Part shown: one piece after another, positions 40,605 through 49,297 of the stretch
Layout: every line of letters starts with the position of its first letter
Position numbering within the stretch: the stretch's first letter is position 1
Assembly: GCA_016719575.1 (NCBI GenBank)
Contig: JADJYV010000003.1
Span: forward strand, 62,001-126,000
DNA: 64,000 nucleotides
Direction: 5' to 3'
Source: Pseudobdellovibrionaceae bacterium
GTDB lineage: Bacteria; Bdellovibrionota; Bdellovibrionia; Bdellovibrionales; Bdellovibrionaceae
Notes under the pieces: model-generated
Database searches by the model: none
Told to the model about the DNA's origin: nothing
Seen by the model: only the letters and a program-made list of their open reading frames with translations
Made by a program: the position numbers and the translations under genes

Positions 40605-41335
40605 AAACAGTAACCATTTGCCATCGATTGAAATTGAGCACCTGTCCAGCCCTCGCTGGTTTTTGCAGCAAAAGGATGCAGATTCTGAAGAGCGGCGGGA
40701 CGAACGGTGCCACGGTCGTTTTGGTAATCCGATGGACTTGCGGCAAACGCTGGTAAGAGCAGATCCATGTCGATGGTAGCCACATTGCTCGAGTTATAGA
40801 AGGCAACTTTTAAGACGTCATACTGGGCTTGAGGATCTCGAATATCAACGACCAAGCGAACATATTGTAGAAACTGATTGGGATCTGAGTACCCCGAGTT
40901 TTTGGCAATTTGTGAGATTTGTCCCCAGTAAATCACGGGGGAAAAATTTGTTAAGATCTGACCACTCAGGGTTTCAAAGCGTGCCTGGGTCGGAGTCGGA
41001 TCTAAGTATGTTTGACCATTCGAGTTGGCTTGCCAACGGAAAAACTCTAGATAGCTTCCGGTTGCGAAATCAGAGGGGATCTGAGTGATTTTAACTTTCA
41101 TATAATCATTGCGAATATTGTTAGCGCTATCAACGTAGACCATGAGGTTCACCGAAAGCCCCTCATGAGATTTTTGGTTACAATAAGCAAGTGGTTGGGT
41201 TGAGGCTGATGTCGTTGTTGTCGGAGCAGCGCGACTTGCAAAGCTATCACTCGAGTTCGTTTGGGCTGCGCATGCCGTTAGCAGGGAAAGGAGTGTAAGG
41301 AGTAAGGCCGCGTTGAGAGTCTTTTCAGTTTTCAT
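40601..41335 (-). CDS. Hypothetical lipoprotein, 244 aa
   Basis: The lipobox LLTAC gives a lipidated Cys at about residue 22, after AAGGAG and ATG 41335. A Ser/Thr-rich linker (SRAAPTTTTSASTQ) leads to a beta-rich domain (GLSVNLMVYVDSANNIRND, VRLVVDIRDPQAQYDVLKVA). Two cysteines at the ends of the domain (LAYCNQK, NGYCF) may form a disulfide. No family is recognised. The 3' end touches the convergent duplicated-domain gene. Confidence 0.72.
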   Translation of the reverse strand: MKTEKTLNAALLLTLLSLLTACAAQTNSSDSFASRAAPTTTTSASTQPLAYCNQKSHEGLSVNLMVYVDSANNIRNDYMKVKITQIPSDFATGSYLEFFRWQANSNGQTYLDPTPTQARFETLSGQILTNFSPVIYWGQISQIAKNSGYSDPNQFLQYVRLVVDIRDPQAQYDVLKVAFYNSSNVATIDMDLLLPAFAASPSDYQNDRGTVRPAALQNLHPFAAKTSEGWTGAQFQSMANGYCF

Positions 41336-41522
41336 AAATTCTCCTTAGGATTTTAGTTCGTCTTCTTACTCAGAGATCATGCAATGGCAAGACCAAGGTC
41401 TAAGAGTGAGACACAGAGAATTTCTTTGATATTTCAAACAATTAGTTTCGTAACCACTTGCTTCAAGTTGAGACGTCTTATTCTGGGGCTTTAACTTTGC
41501 TTAGGCGGCCGTTTTTCAGCCT

Positions 41523-42078
41523 CACCCAAAGCCCTTTCCGGTTTTAAGCGGGGTTGGGCCATTTGAAAAAGAATTCGTCAGTGAGGATGACCCAGATGCA
41601 AATCTCGAGAATCCACTTCGTTGATGTGAAGTAAAATAACATGGGTCAGTTTGCGTTCGCTGCGTGCAAGCTTTTCTAGCCTAAGATTGAGTTCTTCGTT
41701 TGAAATCTTTTTGAAATCCATGACAACTCTCCTGCTTAAATTCCAGAGAAATATAGCACGGATTTTTGACGGTGATTTTCGCACTTTTTCAGAGGAGAAA
41801 AGGGCTCTTGAGTCACTGCTAATTCAAGTTGTAAAGAGCTCGACTCGTTCACGGTAACGCGGGCGTTAGCTGCGCGACTCCGACCTCAATCTCAACGAGA
41901 AATAGCCCCAAGGAGGATCCTGTGAGTCGTAAAAACACGCGCAAGAGAAAATTCGCTTCAAAGTAAATAACTCAAAAATGCCGCGATGTTTATTCACTGG
42001 GAAGCTCAAACTTCGCCCTAAAATTGCTGTGAGCCTTCTTATTCGCCCCGGATCAATCCGGAGAACCCACCCAAAGCC
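41523..42078 (-). mobile_element. HNH element, internal-deletion copy with flanking direct repeats
   Basis: The element (41532-42067, 536 bp) has the same ends as the intact copy (CCCTTTCCGG and GGAGAACC) and is about 97% identical in shared parts. CACCCAAAG flanks it (41523-41531 and 42068-42076; 11 bp if the following CC is counted). An 813-bp stretch present in the intact copy is missing, with CAGA at both deletion edges. It sits two bases beyond the mutS2 stop. Having a different flanking repeat from the intact copy, it must have inserted separately and so was mobile, perhaps with help from an intact copy. Confidence 0.8.
41578..41721 (-). pseudogene. HNH gene with internal deletion (47 aa left)
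   Basis: The start (MDFKKISNEELNLRLEKLAR to DSRDLHL) is the same as in the intact gene, followed directly by its last residues (GHPH) and stop. The lost 813 bp equal 271 codons, so the frame is kept. The HNH domain is gone, and the remaining peptide is the first 43 residues of the helical N-terminal part. It has the same binding site, so a short peptide could still be made. Confidence 0.8.
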
Positions 42079-42079
42079 T

Positions 42080-44407
42080 CTAATCCAAATTGAGTTCCAC
42101 CCAGGTGATGCCATCGCCACCGGATTCTGGAGCGCCGGCCTTCCACATTTTGACATAGACACTGCGAGAAAGATGAGTGCGCACAGCTTTCTTGAGGGCT
42201 TCGGTGCCATGACCGTGAATGACCTTGAGGCGATCTTCATGAACTTGGGCGGCCTTGTCGAGAGCAATCTCGAGATCTTCGAGGGCCTCTTCGACAGTTT
42301 TTCCGCGGAGGTCCAAGACGCGTTCTTCATCATGCAGAGCAACTGTAAAACTCGAGCTTTTTCTGACGAGTTGGGCTGTCGGATTTTGCGGTTTTCCGGG
42401 GGCGCGGAGTTCTTGCCAGTGAAGTTGAAGACGAATCGAATTTGATAAGACCAGGACCTCTCCTTTAGCATTCGGAGAGCTTTGAACAATGGCATCTTGA
42501 TTGAGGGAGGGAACAAACACCTTCGAACCAGGTGAAAACTTTTTGGCGAAGTCTTCAGCTGAGGAGACGCTACCGCTGTCGATAGGCTTGGCCTTCACGA
42601 TTTCTGGGAGTTGGTGCTTGATTTCCTGTAAGGTGCGGTGGCGTTTGAAGACATCATCGACCTTTGCTTGGCTGATGGCTTCTTCGACTTTGCGTTCGGC
42701 TCTTTTGAGAGTCTTTGCGAGGGTGTCTTCTTTTTCTTTATTAAACTGTTCTAAAAGAATTTCGTATTTTTTCTTAGTTGCCGTTGCTTTGGCGGTTTCT
42801 TTGCGAAGATGGTCTTGAAGCAGGGAAATATCGCTTTTTAATTGCTCGATTTGCTCAAGTCCTTGCAGTCTTGCCTGAGTTGCAGGGGATAAAAGCTCCA
42901 CTGCACGCTCGACAATTTCTTTAGAAACTCCGACTCTCTTTGCCGTTTGGATCGCCAAAGAGTCGCCCGGGATTCCGGATAAAAACTGATAAGTGGGGCG
43001 ACCAGTTTTTGAATCATATTCAAGGCTGCCGTTTAAAACGTGATCCTTTTCAGACCAACCTGTTTTGAGTGGGCCAAGGTGGGAAGTGATGACTGCAAAA
43101 ACATTTTGGGTTGAAAATTTCTCGATGAAACTGCGGGCAAGTGCGCTGCCTTCTTCGGGATCAGTAGAGCCACAGATCTCGTCAATTAAAATTAAGTTGT
43201 CTCGTCCTTGTGCCATTGCGGCTTTGGTCAGGATTTTTAAGTGAGCGGCAAAAGTGCTGAGCTCTTCATCGACGCTCTGTGCGTCGCCGATACCGATAAG
43301 AATATTTTTAAAAAATGGGATCTTTGAACTGTCACTCGCACAGACGGGAAGTCCACAGCGTGCCATTTGGGCAGCAAGGCCAATGGCTTTAAGGAGGATT
43401 GTTTTTCCGCCGGCGTTAGGGCCCGACAGTAAAAGAATTGCTTTTTGCTGATTTAGGACAACGGTGTTCGCGACGACATTTCTTCCCATCAGCTGAAGAA
43501 GGGGGTGGCGAACTTCTGTTAGTTCGAATTCATCGTTTGAAAACTCAATAGTGGCGGCCTTAATCATGGTACAAAACTGCGCTTGGGCCAGGCGTGTGTC
43601 GGCTTCTTCGAGCAAAAGCGAAGTCGTTTGAAATTCTTCGACCTTTGAGTGAAGATATTTTGAAAGGTCAACGAGGAGTCTTTCGATTTCATCCTCAATT
43701 TCAACTTCAATTTGACGTAAACGATTGTTAACGGGAATAACTTTTTCGGGCTCTATAAAGACGGTCGCTTTGGTGTGAGAGGACCCATGAATGACGCCTG
43801 GGACATAGTGCTGCATTCCGCTTTTGACTGGCAAAACCCATCGACCATCTCGTGTGGTGACATATTTATCTTGGAGATTATTTTCCATTTGATGATCTTT
43901 GACGAGTCGATCAAGATGGGTTTGAACGTCACGGGAAAGCTTTTCTTTTTCGTGAAAGAGGCTGTACAATTTTTCGCTAGCATCTGAGCGGATATCCCCA
44001 TTTGGGGTGAGAATGAGGTCAACCGCAGACAGGGGCTCCGAGGCATCCATGAGTTGTGCGCTGACTTTTTCTGACCAGGGATTCTTTGTAGCCACAAGGG
44101 CTTCATTGAGGGCGAGAGTTTCGAGACAAAAACCACGGACGTCCTTAATCTCGAGAGCTTTTAGAACTGCATTTTTTTTGAGTCGAGGAAACCAAGTCAT
44201 GAATAAATCTAAGCTTTGCATGTAGGGGCGAATGCCTTGACTCAGGAGTTCCGCTGCGCTGCTTATTTCTTCGATGCTAAGAAGGGCCGCTTTTGGAGTG
44301 CTGAGAGGTTGCAAATCTTCGATTCTATTTTTTCCAGACTCGCTTGTTGCGAAGTTCTTGATTTTTTCTAAAATTTCGATCCAATCAAGAGCGATGAGTT
44401 CTTGCAT
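42080..44407 (-). CDS. mutS2: MutS2 family ATPase with Smr domain
   Basis: The 775-residue protein has the MutS2 clamp and lever regions, Walker A in LLSGPNAGGKTILLKAIGLA, Walker B in NLILIDEICGSTDPEEG, a long coiled coil (about 510-600), and a C-terminal Smr nuclease-type domain (VLDLRGKTVEEALEDLEIAL, KVIHGHGTEALKKAV). In several bacteria MutS2 acts on collided ribosomes or suppresses recombination. Its start overlaps the lnt stop region by 23 bp, so lnt and mutS2 form one unit. An HNH element copy abuts its stop without damage. Confidence 0.95.
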   Translation of the reverse strand: MQELIALDWIEILEKIKNFATSESGKNRIEDLQPLSTPKAALLSIEEISSAAELLSQGIRPYMQSLDLFMTWFPRLKKNAVLKALEIKDVRGFCLETLALNEALVATKNPWSEKVSAQLMDASEPLSAVDLILTPNGDIRSDASEKLYSLFHEKEKLSRDVQTHLDRLVKDHQMENNLQDKYVTTRDGRWVLPVKSGMQHYVPGVIHGSSHTKATVFIEPEKVIPVNNRLRQIEVEIEDEIERLLVDLSKYLHSKVEEFQTTSLLLEEADTRLAQAQFCTMIKAATIEFSNDEFELTEVRHPLLQLMGRNVVANTVVLNQQKAILLLSGPNAGGKTILLKAIGLAAQMARCGLPVCASDSSKIPFFKNILIGIGDAQSVDEELSTFAAHLKILTKAAMAQGRDNLILIDEICGSTDPEEGSALARSFIEKFSTQNVFAVITSHLGPLKTGWSEKDHVLNGSLEYDSKTGRPTYQFLSGIPGDSLAIQTAKRVGVSKEIVERAVELLSPATQARLQGLEQIEQLKSDISLLQDHLRKETAKATATKKKYEILLEQFNKEKEDTLAKTLKRAERKVEEAISQAKVDDVFKRHRTLQEIKHQLPEIVKAKPIDSGSVSSAEDFAKKFSPGSKVFVPSLNQDAIVQSSPNAKGEVLVLSNSIRLQLHWQELRAPGKPQNPTAQLVRKSSSFTVALHDEERVLDLRGKTVEEALEDLEIALDKAAQVHEDRLKVIHGHGTEALKKAVRTHLSRSVYVKMWKAGAPESGGDGITWVELNLD

Positions 44408-45983
44408 TTCTTACACCTTTAAAAAGCACTACCAAGAGGGCAGCGAAAAGTAAAATCCAGTCGTAGTGTCCCCACAAAACAAAGTCGGTGGTTGGCGCTG
44501 ATTTTTTTAATCTCAAATCAAAAGTTCCATGCCATTCTGTGTGTTGGGGGGACTGCTGGAGCAGAGTTCCATCGGCCAACATCACCGTGCTGATCCCAGT
44601 ATTGGTCGAGCGTATTAGCGGGCGTCGCGTCTCAATGCCTCGAGCGAGAGTCATGTAGAGGTGCTGGTGGGGTTCGAAATTTTTGCCAAACCAAGAGTCA
44701 TTTGTGACGTTTGCAAGGATATCTGCCTTTTGCTCTGCCAAGCCCCTCGAGAAATCAGGATAGAGTCCCTCATAGCATATTTGTCCGCCGATTTTGAGTG
44801 GCCCTTCGATATGTGAATAATTTAAAACCTTGGGGCCTTCGCCTCTGCCAAAGTTGGCAATAAAGGGAAGGAGTTTTACAAGGAACGGAACGTATTCACT
44901 GAACGGAAAGTATTCACCAAAGGCGAGAAGATTTGTTTTATGATAGGGTTGATCGAGTAGATGAGCACTTGCATCTACAAGAAAAAGCCCATTATAGGTT
45001 TTTCTTTGCGCGGTCGTGCCGGGAGCATCTTTAGAATAGGCGCCGGTTAGAAGGGGCTTGCCAAATCTTTCCAAGCCTTTCGCTAAGAGTTCTGGATAAC
45101 GAGAAGTGCGATTGTAGGTATTTAGAAAGTCAGGAAAAGCGGTTTCTGGCCACACGAGAAGTTCGGTGTTGGGAGTTGCTTGAACAGCTTGCTCTGTTAG
45201 GCGCAAGTAACTTTCTATTATAGAGTTTTGAAAATGATTTTGTCCCTTTTCGGCAAAGACTTTTTCTAAATCACCAATGTTGGCCTGCACGATAGAAACT
45301 CGGAGTGTACGGTCAAACTCGGACCATCTTTGAGCATGAAAAAAACCAGTGAGATTGACCGAGACGATGAAAACTAAAAAGATAAAAATGTGACGTTCGA
45401 TGACACGACGGCGGTGTCTTTGTTCCCAAATCCAAGCAAGCCACGCATTTAAAAGTAAAACAAGGCTTGCAAGCCCTTCAAAGCCAATTACATCGGCCCA
45501 GTTATAGGCCGGAATTTTGGCCCACAAAAGAGTGTAACCTAAATTCCAAGGAAAAATACTAGGCCAGAGGCGTTCAGCAAGACTTGTGATTGTCGCCAAG
45601 GCAAAAAGAGCGATTGAAGGTTGCCAGTGAAAGCGTTTTTTGAGAAAGACAACGAGAGCTGATGTCAGTGGAATGTAAAGGTGCACTCCAGAGGCAAAAA
45701 GAAGCAGAGTTAAAATTGCAACAGGCCAGGGAAATCCACCAAACTTTGCTGCCGTATAGGCGACCCAGTGAAAGCCAATGAGCGTGAGCGTAAACTGGGT
45801 CCACCAACCAGCAATGAAGCCTTCTCTCCAAGTTTTTGCGTCCTTAATGAGAAAGAGCCAAAGTGGAATAAAACAAAAGAGCAGTGCCCAAGGAGGAAAT
45901 GGTATGTAGCTGGTTCCAATAAGGAGACCCGAAAAAAGCGGCCAGCGATACTTCTTGAAAATTTCGAAAATTTTTAACATCAT
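44385..45983 (-). CDS. lnt: Apolipoprotein N-acyltransferase
   Basis: The 532-residue enzyme has six to seven membrane helices in the first 210 residues and a nitrilase-fold domain at about 225-490. The catalytic Glu (LVWPETAFPDF), Lys (YHKTNLLAFGEYFPF) and Cys (GQICYEGLYP) are all present. It adds the third acyl chain to lipoproteins at the inner membrane, needed for the many lipoproteins in this window. No clear binding site precedes ATG 45983. The divergent zinc-ribbon gene starts only 24 bp away. Confidence 0.96.
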   Translation of the reverse strand: MMLKIFEIFKKYRWPLFSGLLIGTSYIPFPPWALLFCFIPLWLFLIKDAKTWREGFIAGWWTQFTLTLIGFHWVAYTAAKFGGFPWPVAILTLLLFASGVHLYIPLTSALVVFLKKRFHWQPSIALFALATITSLAERLWPSIFPWNLGYTLLWAKIPAYNWADVIGFEGLASLVLLLNAWLAWIWEQRHRRRVIERHIFIFLVFIVSVNLTGFFHAQRWSEFDRTLRVSIVQANIGDLEKVFAEKGQNHFQNSIIESYLRLTEQAVQATPNTELLVWPETAFPDFLNTYNRTSRYPELLAKGLERFGKPLLTGAYSKDAPGTTAQRKTYNGLFLVDASAHLLDQPYHKTNLLAFGEYFPFSEYVPFLVKLLPFIANFGRGEGPKVLNYSHIEGPLKIGGQICYEGLYPDFSRGLAEQKADILANVTNDSWFGKNFEPHQHLYMTLARGIETRRPLIRSTNTGISTVMLADGTLLQQSPQHTEWHGTFDLRLKKSAPTTDFVLWGHYDWILLFAALLVVLFKGVRNARTHRS

Positions 45984-46007
45984 AGATTTGTAACACTAAG
46001 GATGGGA

Positions 46008-46841
46008 ATGGAAAAGCGAAGACTGCGATGTCCAACATGTGCAAAATTATATGAGGTTAATGAAGCTGATATCATCAGCCACAACCCACACTTTGATTGT
46101 ATTTCCTGTGCGACGAGATTTACCATTAATCATGAATTCACTGCTACTGGCGAAATGCAAGCGCAGGTTGTGTTTAAAAATTTAAATTTAGAGCGGGGAC
46201 TTCTGTTCCAAAAAGCACTCGAGAGCCAGTCTCTTGATGCGTTGCGACGCGATATCGAGGGAGGAGCAAAAGAAAAGAGCTCACTCTCTTGTCCTAAATG
46301 TGGGGCGATCCGCGAAAGATCAGCCCTCGAGTGTTTTTCCTGTCATGTGATTTTTGCCCGCCTTGAGGATCTTCCTTTAAAGCCAACTCTTAAGGCCCAA
46401 CCAAGCCTGGTTCGAAAGTGGAAAGACTTGATTTTAGATTTCGACAACAAAGCCCTACACGAGGACTTTATTAAATGTTGCAGAGAGATTGAAGCTTTGC
46501 CTTTTGCTATCTTAAAGTACGAAGAGTTGCGAAAAGCTCAGGGTGGGAGTGATGACGTTTGCGCGAGTATGATCGCAAGAATTCACGGAATGCTCAGCGT
46601 GACGCTATCCAGCAAGCCAAAGCCTGAACTTCGAGCGAGAGGGGGGATGGCTTCTCCCGTAGTTTCTTGGCATAAATATGTTTTTTTAATTCCGATATCA
46701 ATTTCAATTTTGATGATTCTGATGGGATTTTTGAGTCTCAGTCTCAGAAATTTAGTCGGAGCGGGAGTTGCGATGATGCTTTTGACCTTCGGTCTTATTC
46801 TTTTTTGGAAGGGGAGAATTTCCCTTTCAGATTTTGTTTAA
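46008..46841 (+). CDS. Zinc-ribbon membrane protein, 277 aa
   Basis: ATG 46008 has AAGGA at six bases; ATG 46002 is an alternative. An N-terminal zinc ribbon (RCPTCAKLYE, FDCISCATRFTI) of the MJ0042 type is followed by a second one (SCPKCGAIRERSALECFSCH) and a helical region. Two transmembrane helices close the protein (YVFLIPISISILMILMGFL, VAMMLLTFGLILFW). The long soluble part is probably cytoplasmic. Its function is unknown. The same architecture is frequent in delta-proteobacterial relatives. Confidence 0.72.
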   Translation: MEKRRLRCPTCAKLYEVNEADIISHNPHFDCISCATRFTINHEFTATGEMQAQVVFKNLNLERGLLFQKALESQSLDALRRDIEGGAKEKSSLSCPKCGAIRERSALECFSCHVIFARLEDLPLKPTLKAQPSLVRKWKDLILDFDNKALHEDFIKCCREIEALPFAILKYEELRKAQGGSDDVCASMIARIHGMLSVTLSSKPKPELRARGGMASPVVSWHKYVFLIPISISILMILMGFLSLSLRNLVGAGVAMMLLTFGLILFWKGRISLSDFV

Positions 46842-46980
46842 TACCTAAAGTGATTTTTATCGTCTTAACAAAACTCTGACATTTATTTTTTATTTTTCTT
46901 AGTTGACTTGATATTCCTGAATAAACAATATGCGCCTCAGAGGCTGTAACATCACCCCCAAACAGAAATGGCGGACCCGA

Positions 46981-47850
46981 ATGAAGAAAAACTTCATTAA
47001 GACAGTGATCCTTTTACCTATCGTTTTGTCTTTTTTCTGTGTTGCTCAAGGAGCAATGCTTAGCGAGAAGATACCCTATTACGGCGAAAAGTTTTATGAA
47101 GAGCTTCATGGTGGCGCACAAGACAACGGTCTTCTTATACGTCTCAAAGCTGTTCTGAAGGGATATCACATGACTCGCAAGGGCCAGTTGGATGAGATTG
47201 GCGCCAGCTGTACTGGCAACTGCTATATCCATACATCAATTGGTTATAGAGGTGCGCGGTATTTCTTATTGAGCGATTTTTATCTTATTAAAATGCCAAA
47301 TGGATATGGTGTTCACGATGTTTATTGTCATCGAGATGTGACCCCCGAGGATTTTAAACGCGGTAATGGCGCGGGCCCAAATCGACTTCCGGACGACACG
47401 GTTGTGAATGTTGAACACACTTGGCCGCAGAGTAAGTTTACCGGGAGACATCCTATTGACACTCAAAAATCCGACCTCCATCATCTTTTCCCGACAAACT
47501 CAAAAACAAACTCTATTCGTGGCAACAATCCCTTTGGCGAAGTCGAGAGAGATCTTCAAGACCTAGATTGCAAAAATGTTCGCACAGGGTATGCTTCAGG
47601 TGGCCGTGAAGAGATTTTCGAGCCTCCCCAGGAGCATAAGGGAAATGTCGCACGAGCTCTATTTTATTTTGCAACCCGCTATGATATGCAGATTGATTCT
47701 CAGCAAGAAGTGTTTCTAAAAAAATGGCACAAAGAGGATCCAGTCGATGAGACGGAGCAGATTCGCAACCAAAGGATTTTTGAACTGCAAAATGTGCGAA
47801 ATCCTTTTATTGATTATCCAGACCTAGTGGATAAAGTGGAAAACTTCTAG
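46981..47850 (+). CDS. Secreted endonuclease I family nuclease
   Basis: A signal peptide (KKNFIKTVILLPIVLSFFCVAQG) starts at ATG 46981; the frame runs back to 46930 without need. The EndA/endonuclease I motifs are intact: VNVEHTWPQSKF with the catalytic His, KSDLHHLFPTNSKTNSIRGN, NPFGEV, GNVARALFYFATRY and RNPFIDYP. The enzyme degrades DNA outside the cytoplasm and fits use of prey or environmental DNA. Cysteines near the start (ASCTGNCYIH) suggest a disulfide. It converges on the subtilase gene with a 4-bp overlap. Confidence 0.92.
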   Translation: MKKNFIKTVILLPIVLSFFCVAQGAMLSEKIPYYGEKFYEELHGGAQDNGLLIRLKAVLKGYHMTRKGQLDEIGASCTGNCYIHTSIGYRGARYFLLSDFYLIKMPNGYGVHDVYCHRDVTPEDFKRGNGAGPNRLPDDTVVNVEHTWPQSKFTGRHPIDTQKSDLHHLFPTNSKTNSIRGNNPFGEVERDLQDLDCKNVRTGYASGGREEIFEPPQEHKGNVARALFYFATRYDMQIDSQQEVFLKKWHKEDPVDETEQIRNQRIFELQNVRNPFIDYPDLVDKVENF

Positions 47851-49196
47851 TTGCTGTTGACCCCGCCCGAAGCTGGTTGCTTGGTTCCTAAGCGATTTGC
47901 TTTGTCGAGATTTTTGATGAGGGATTTGCCAAAGGCAGAGACCTCATCCACGCTTTTGGTTCTTTTTAAATTTGGATCTGAAGTGAACTCATTGTTAAAG
48001 CTGTCATTGCTTTTAACGCCTGCAAGGTTGGTCCCTTGATCCAGCATTGTCAGCGCCTTATATAGATTGAGTTGACGGTAGTTTCGAGTTTTTGAGATCA
48101 GACTAGATTCGGCATCTCCTGTCGATAAAATATACTTCTTAACTTCCACGGCCTTATAGGCCTCACGTTTGGCCATGGCTAGCACTGCGGCCCCTGTGAC
48201 AAAAGCGGTTGCCTGGGAGGTGCCCGTCATTGTTCCATAGGTGCTGTTTGGTAGACAAGAAATGATGTTATTTCCGGGGGCAGCAATGTCGACAGTCTCA
48301 ATCCCGTAATTGCTAGACGAAAGAACTTCTGTTTGTTTGTCGATAGCAGTGACGGAGATAATATTCGAGAGGCCGTAGTCTGCGGGATAATAACGACTGA
48401 CGTCAGAATTGGAGCGTTCGTTTCCAGCGGCAGCAACAAAGAGAACCCCCTTTTTTTCTGCTTCAACGATGGCATCATGTTCTTCTTGTGAGAACTCGGT
48501 TCCACCACCAGAGTAATTGATAATATTCGCACCCATTTTAACGGCGTATTTAATAGAGGCGACGGTATTTTTTAGATTGTCAGTACCTGCCACTTTGGGG
48601 TCGAAGTATTTTAGAATCATGAGACTCACTTCAGGAGAAATTCCACTGATACCCTTGTTGTTTCCGGCTTTCGCTCCTACGATACAAGCAATATGGGTGC
48701 CGTGTCCGTGATTGTCAGTGAGGAGACCATTATTTGAAACAAAATTCCAGCCGTGGACGTCGTCGACGAATCCGTTGCGATCATCGTCAATTGCATTTGT
48801 GGCTTTGTCGCGGCCACTTGAATCGAGACCAGACTCTCCTGGGTTTGTCCAAATATTGGAGTCTAAATCCTCATGGTGAATGTCGGCTCCCGTGTCGATG
48901 ACGGCGACAAGGATATTCTTGCTGCCTTTAGATACGGACCAGGCACGGCCAGCGTCTGCTTTTTTGAGCCCCCAGGCTTGACTGATTGCGGGGTCGTTGA
49001 AGAGAGCACTCGGTTCATTTTCGACCAGCTCTGTTTTTTCGATTCGAGACTCTTCAAAGCGACTTGGTTTTTTTAATTTAACAGAGTTGCTACTGCGGTT
49101 GGGGCTGAAGGATTGAAAGTGTTGAAAGAATCCGAGCCCCCCAATAAATACAACAAATAATCCACCGACAATCAAGCTCTGTTTGTGTGACCGCAT
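47847..49196 (-). CDS. Membrane-anchored subtilisin-like protease (S8)
   Basis: TAGGAG precedes ATG 49196. An N-terminal hydrophobic segment (SLIVGGLFVVFIGGLGFFQHF) is a signal anchor. The S8 triad is present: Asp101 in AVIDTGAD, His165 in NHGHGTHIA, and Ser in GTMTGTSQATAF, with the oxyanion Asn in AAAGNE. DDDRNGFVDDVHGWNFV is the usual subfamily insert. There is little room for a propeptide (about 60 residues). It is a secreted or surface protease. Confidence 0.94.
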   Translation of the reverse strand: MRSHKQSLIVGGLFVVFIGGLGFFQHFQSFSPNRSSNSVKLKKPSRFEESRIEKTELVENEPSALFNDPAISQAWGLKKADAGRAWSVSKGSKNILVAVIDTGADIHHEDLDSNIWTNPGESGLDSSGRDKATNAIDDDRNGFVDDVHGWNFVSNNGLLTDNHGHGTHIACIVGAKAGNNKGISGISPEVSLMILKYFDPKVAGTDNLKNTVASIKYAVKMGANIINYSGGGTEFSQEEHDAIVEAEKKGVLFVAAAGNERSNSDVSRYYPADYGLSNIISVTAIDKQTEVLSSSNYGIETVDIAAPGNNIISCLPNSTYGTMTGTSQATAFVTGAAVLAMAKREAYKAVEVKKYILSTGDAESSLISKTRNYRQLNLYKALTMLDQGTNLAGVKSNDSFNNEFTSDPNLKRTKSVDEVSAFGKSLIKNLDKANRLGTKQPASGGVNSN

Positions 49197-49297
49197 GAAG
49201 TTTTCTCCTACGGTCTGTTATCGGTGAAAGCGAGAGAGTTCTTAACGATTCTGGACTTAGTCCTGCCAAGGCTCAGTTCCTCTACGCGACGCGTGTC

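Noticed and set aside
41978..42445. 155-residue plus-strand frame from the HNH element into mutS2
   Set aside because: It is the tail of the broken small element frame joined to antisense mutS2, so a chance frame.
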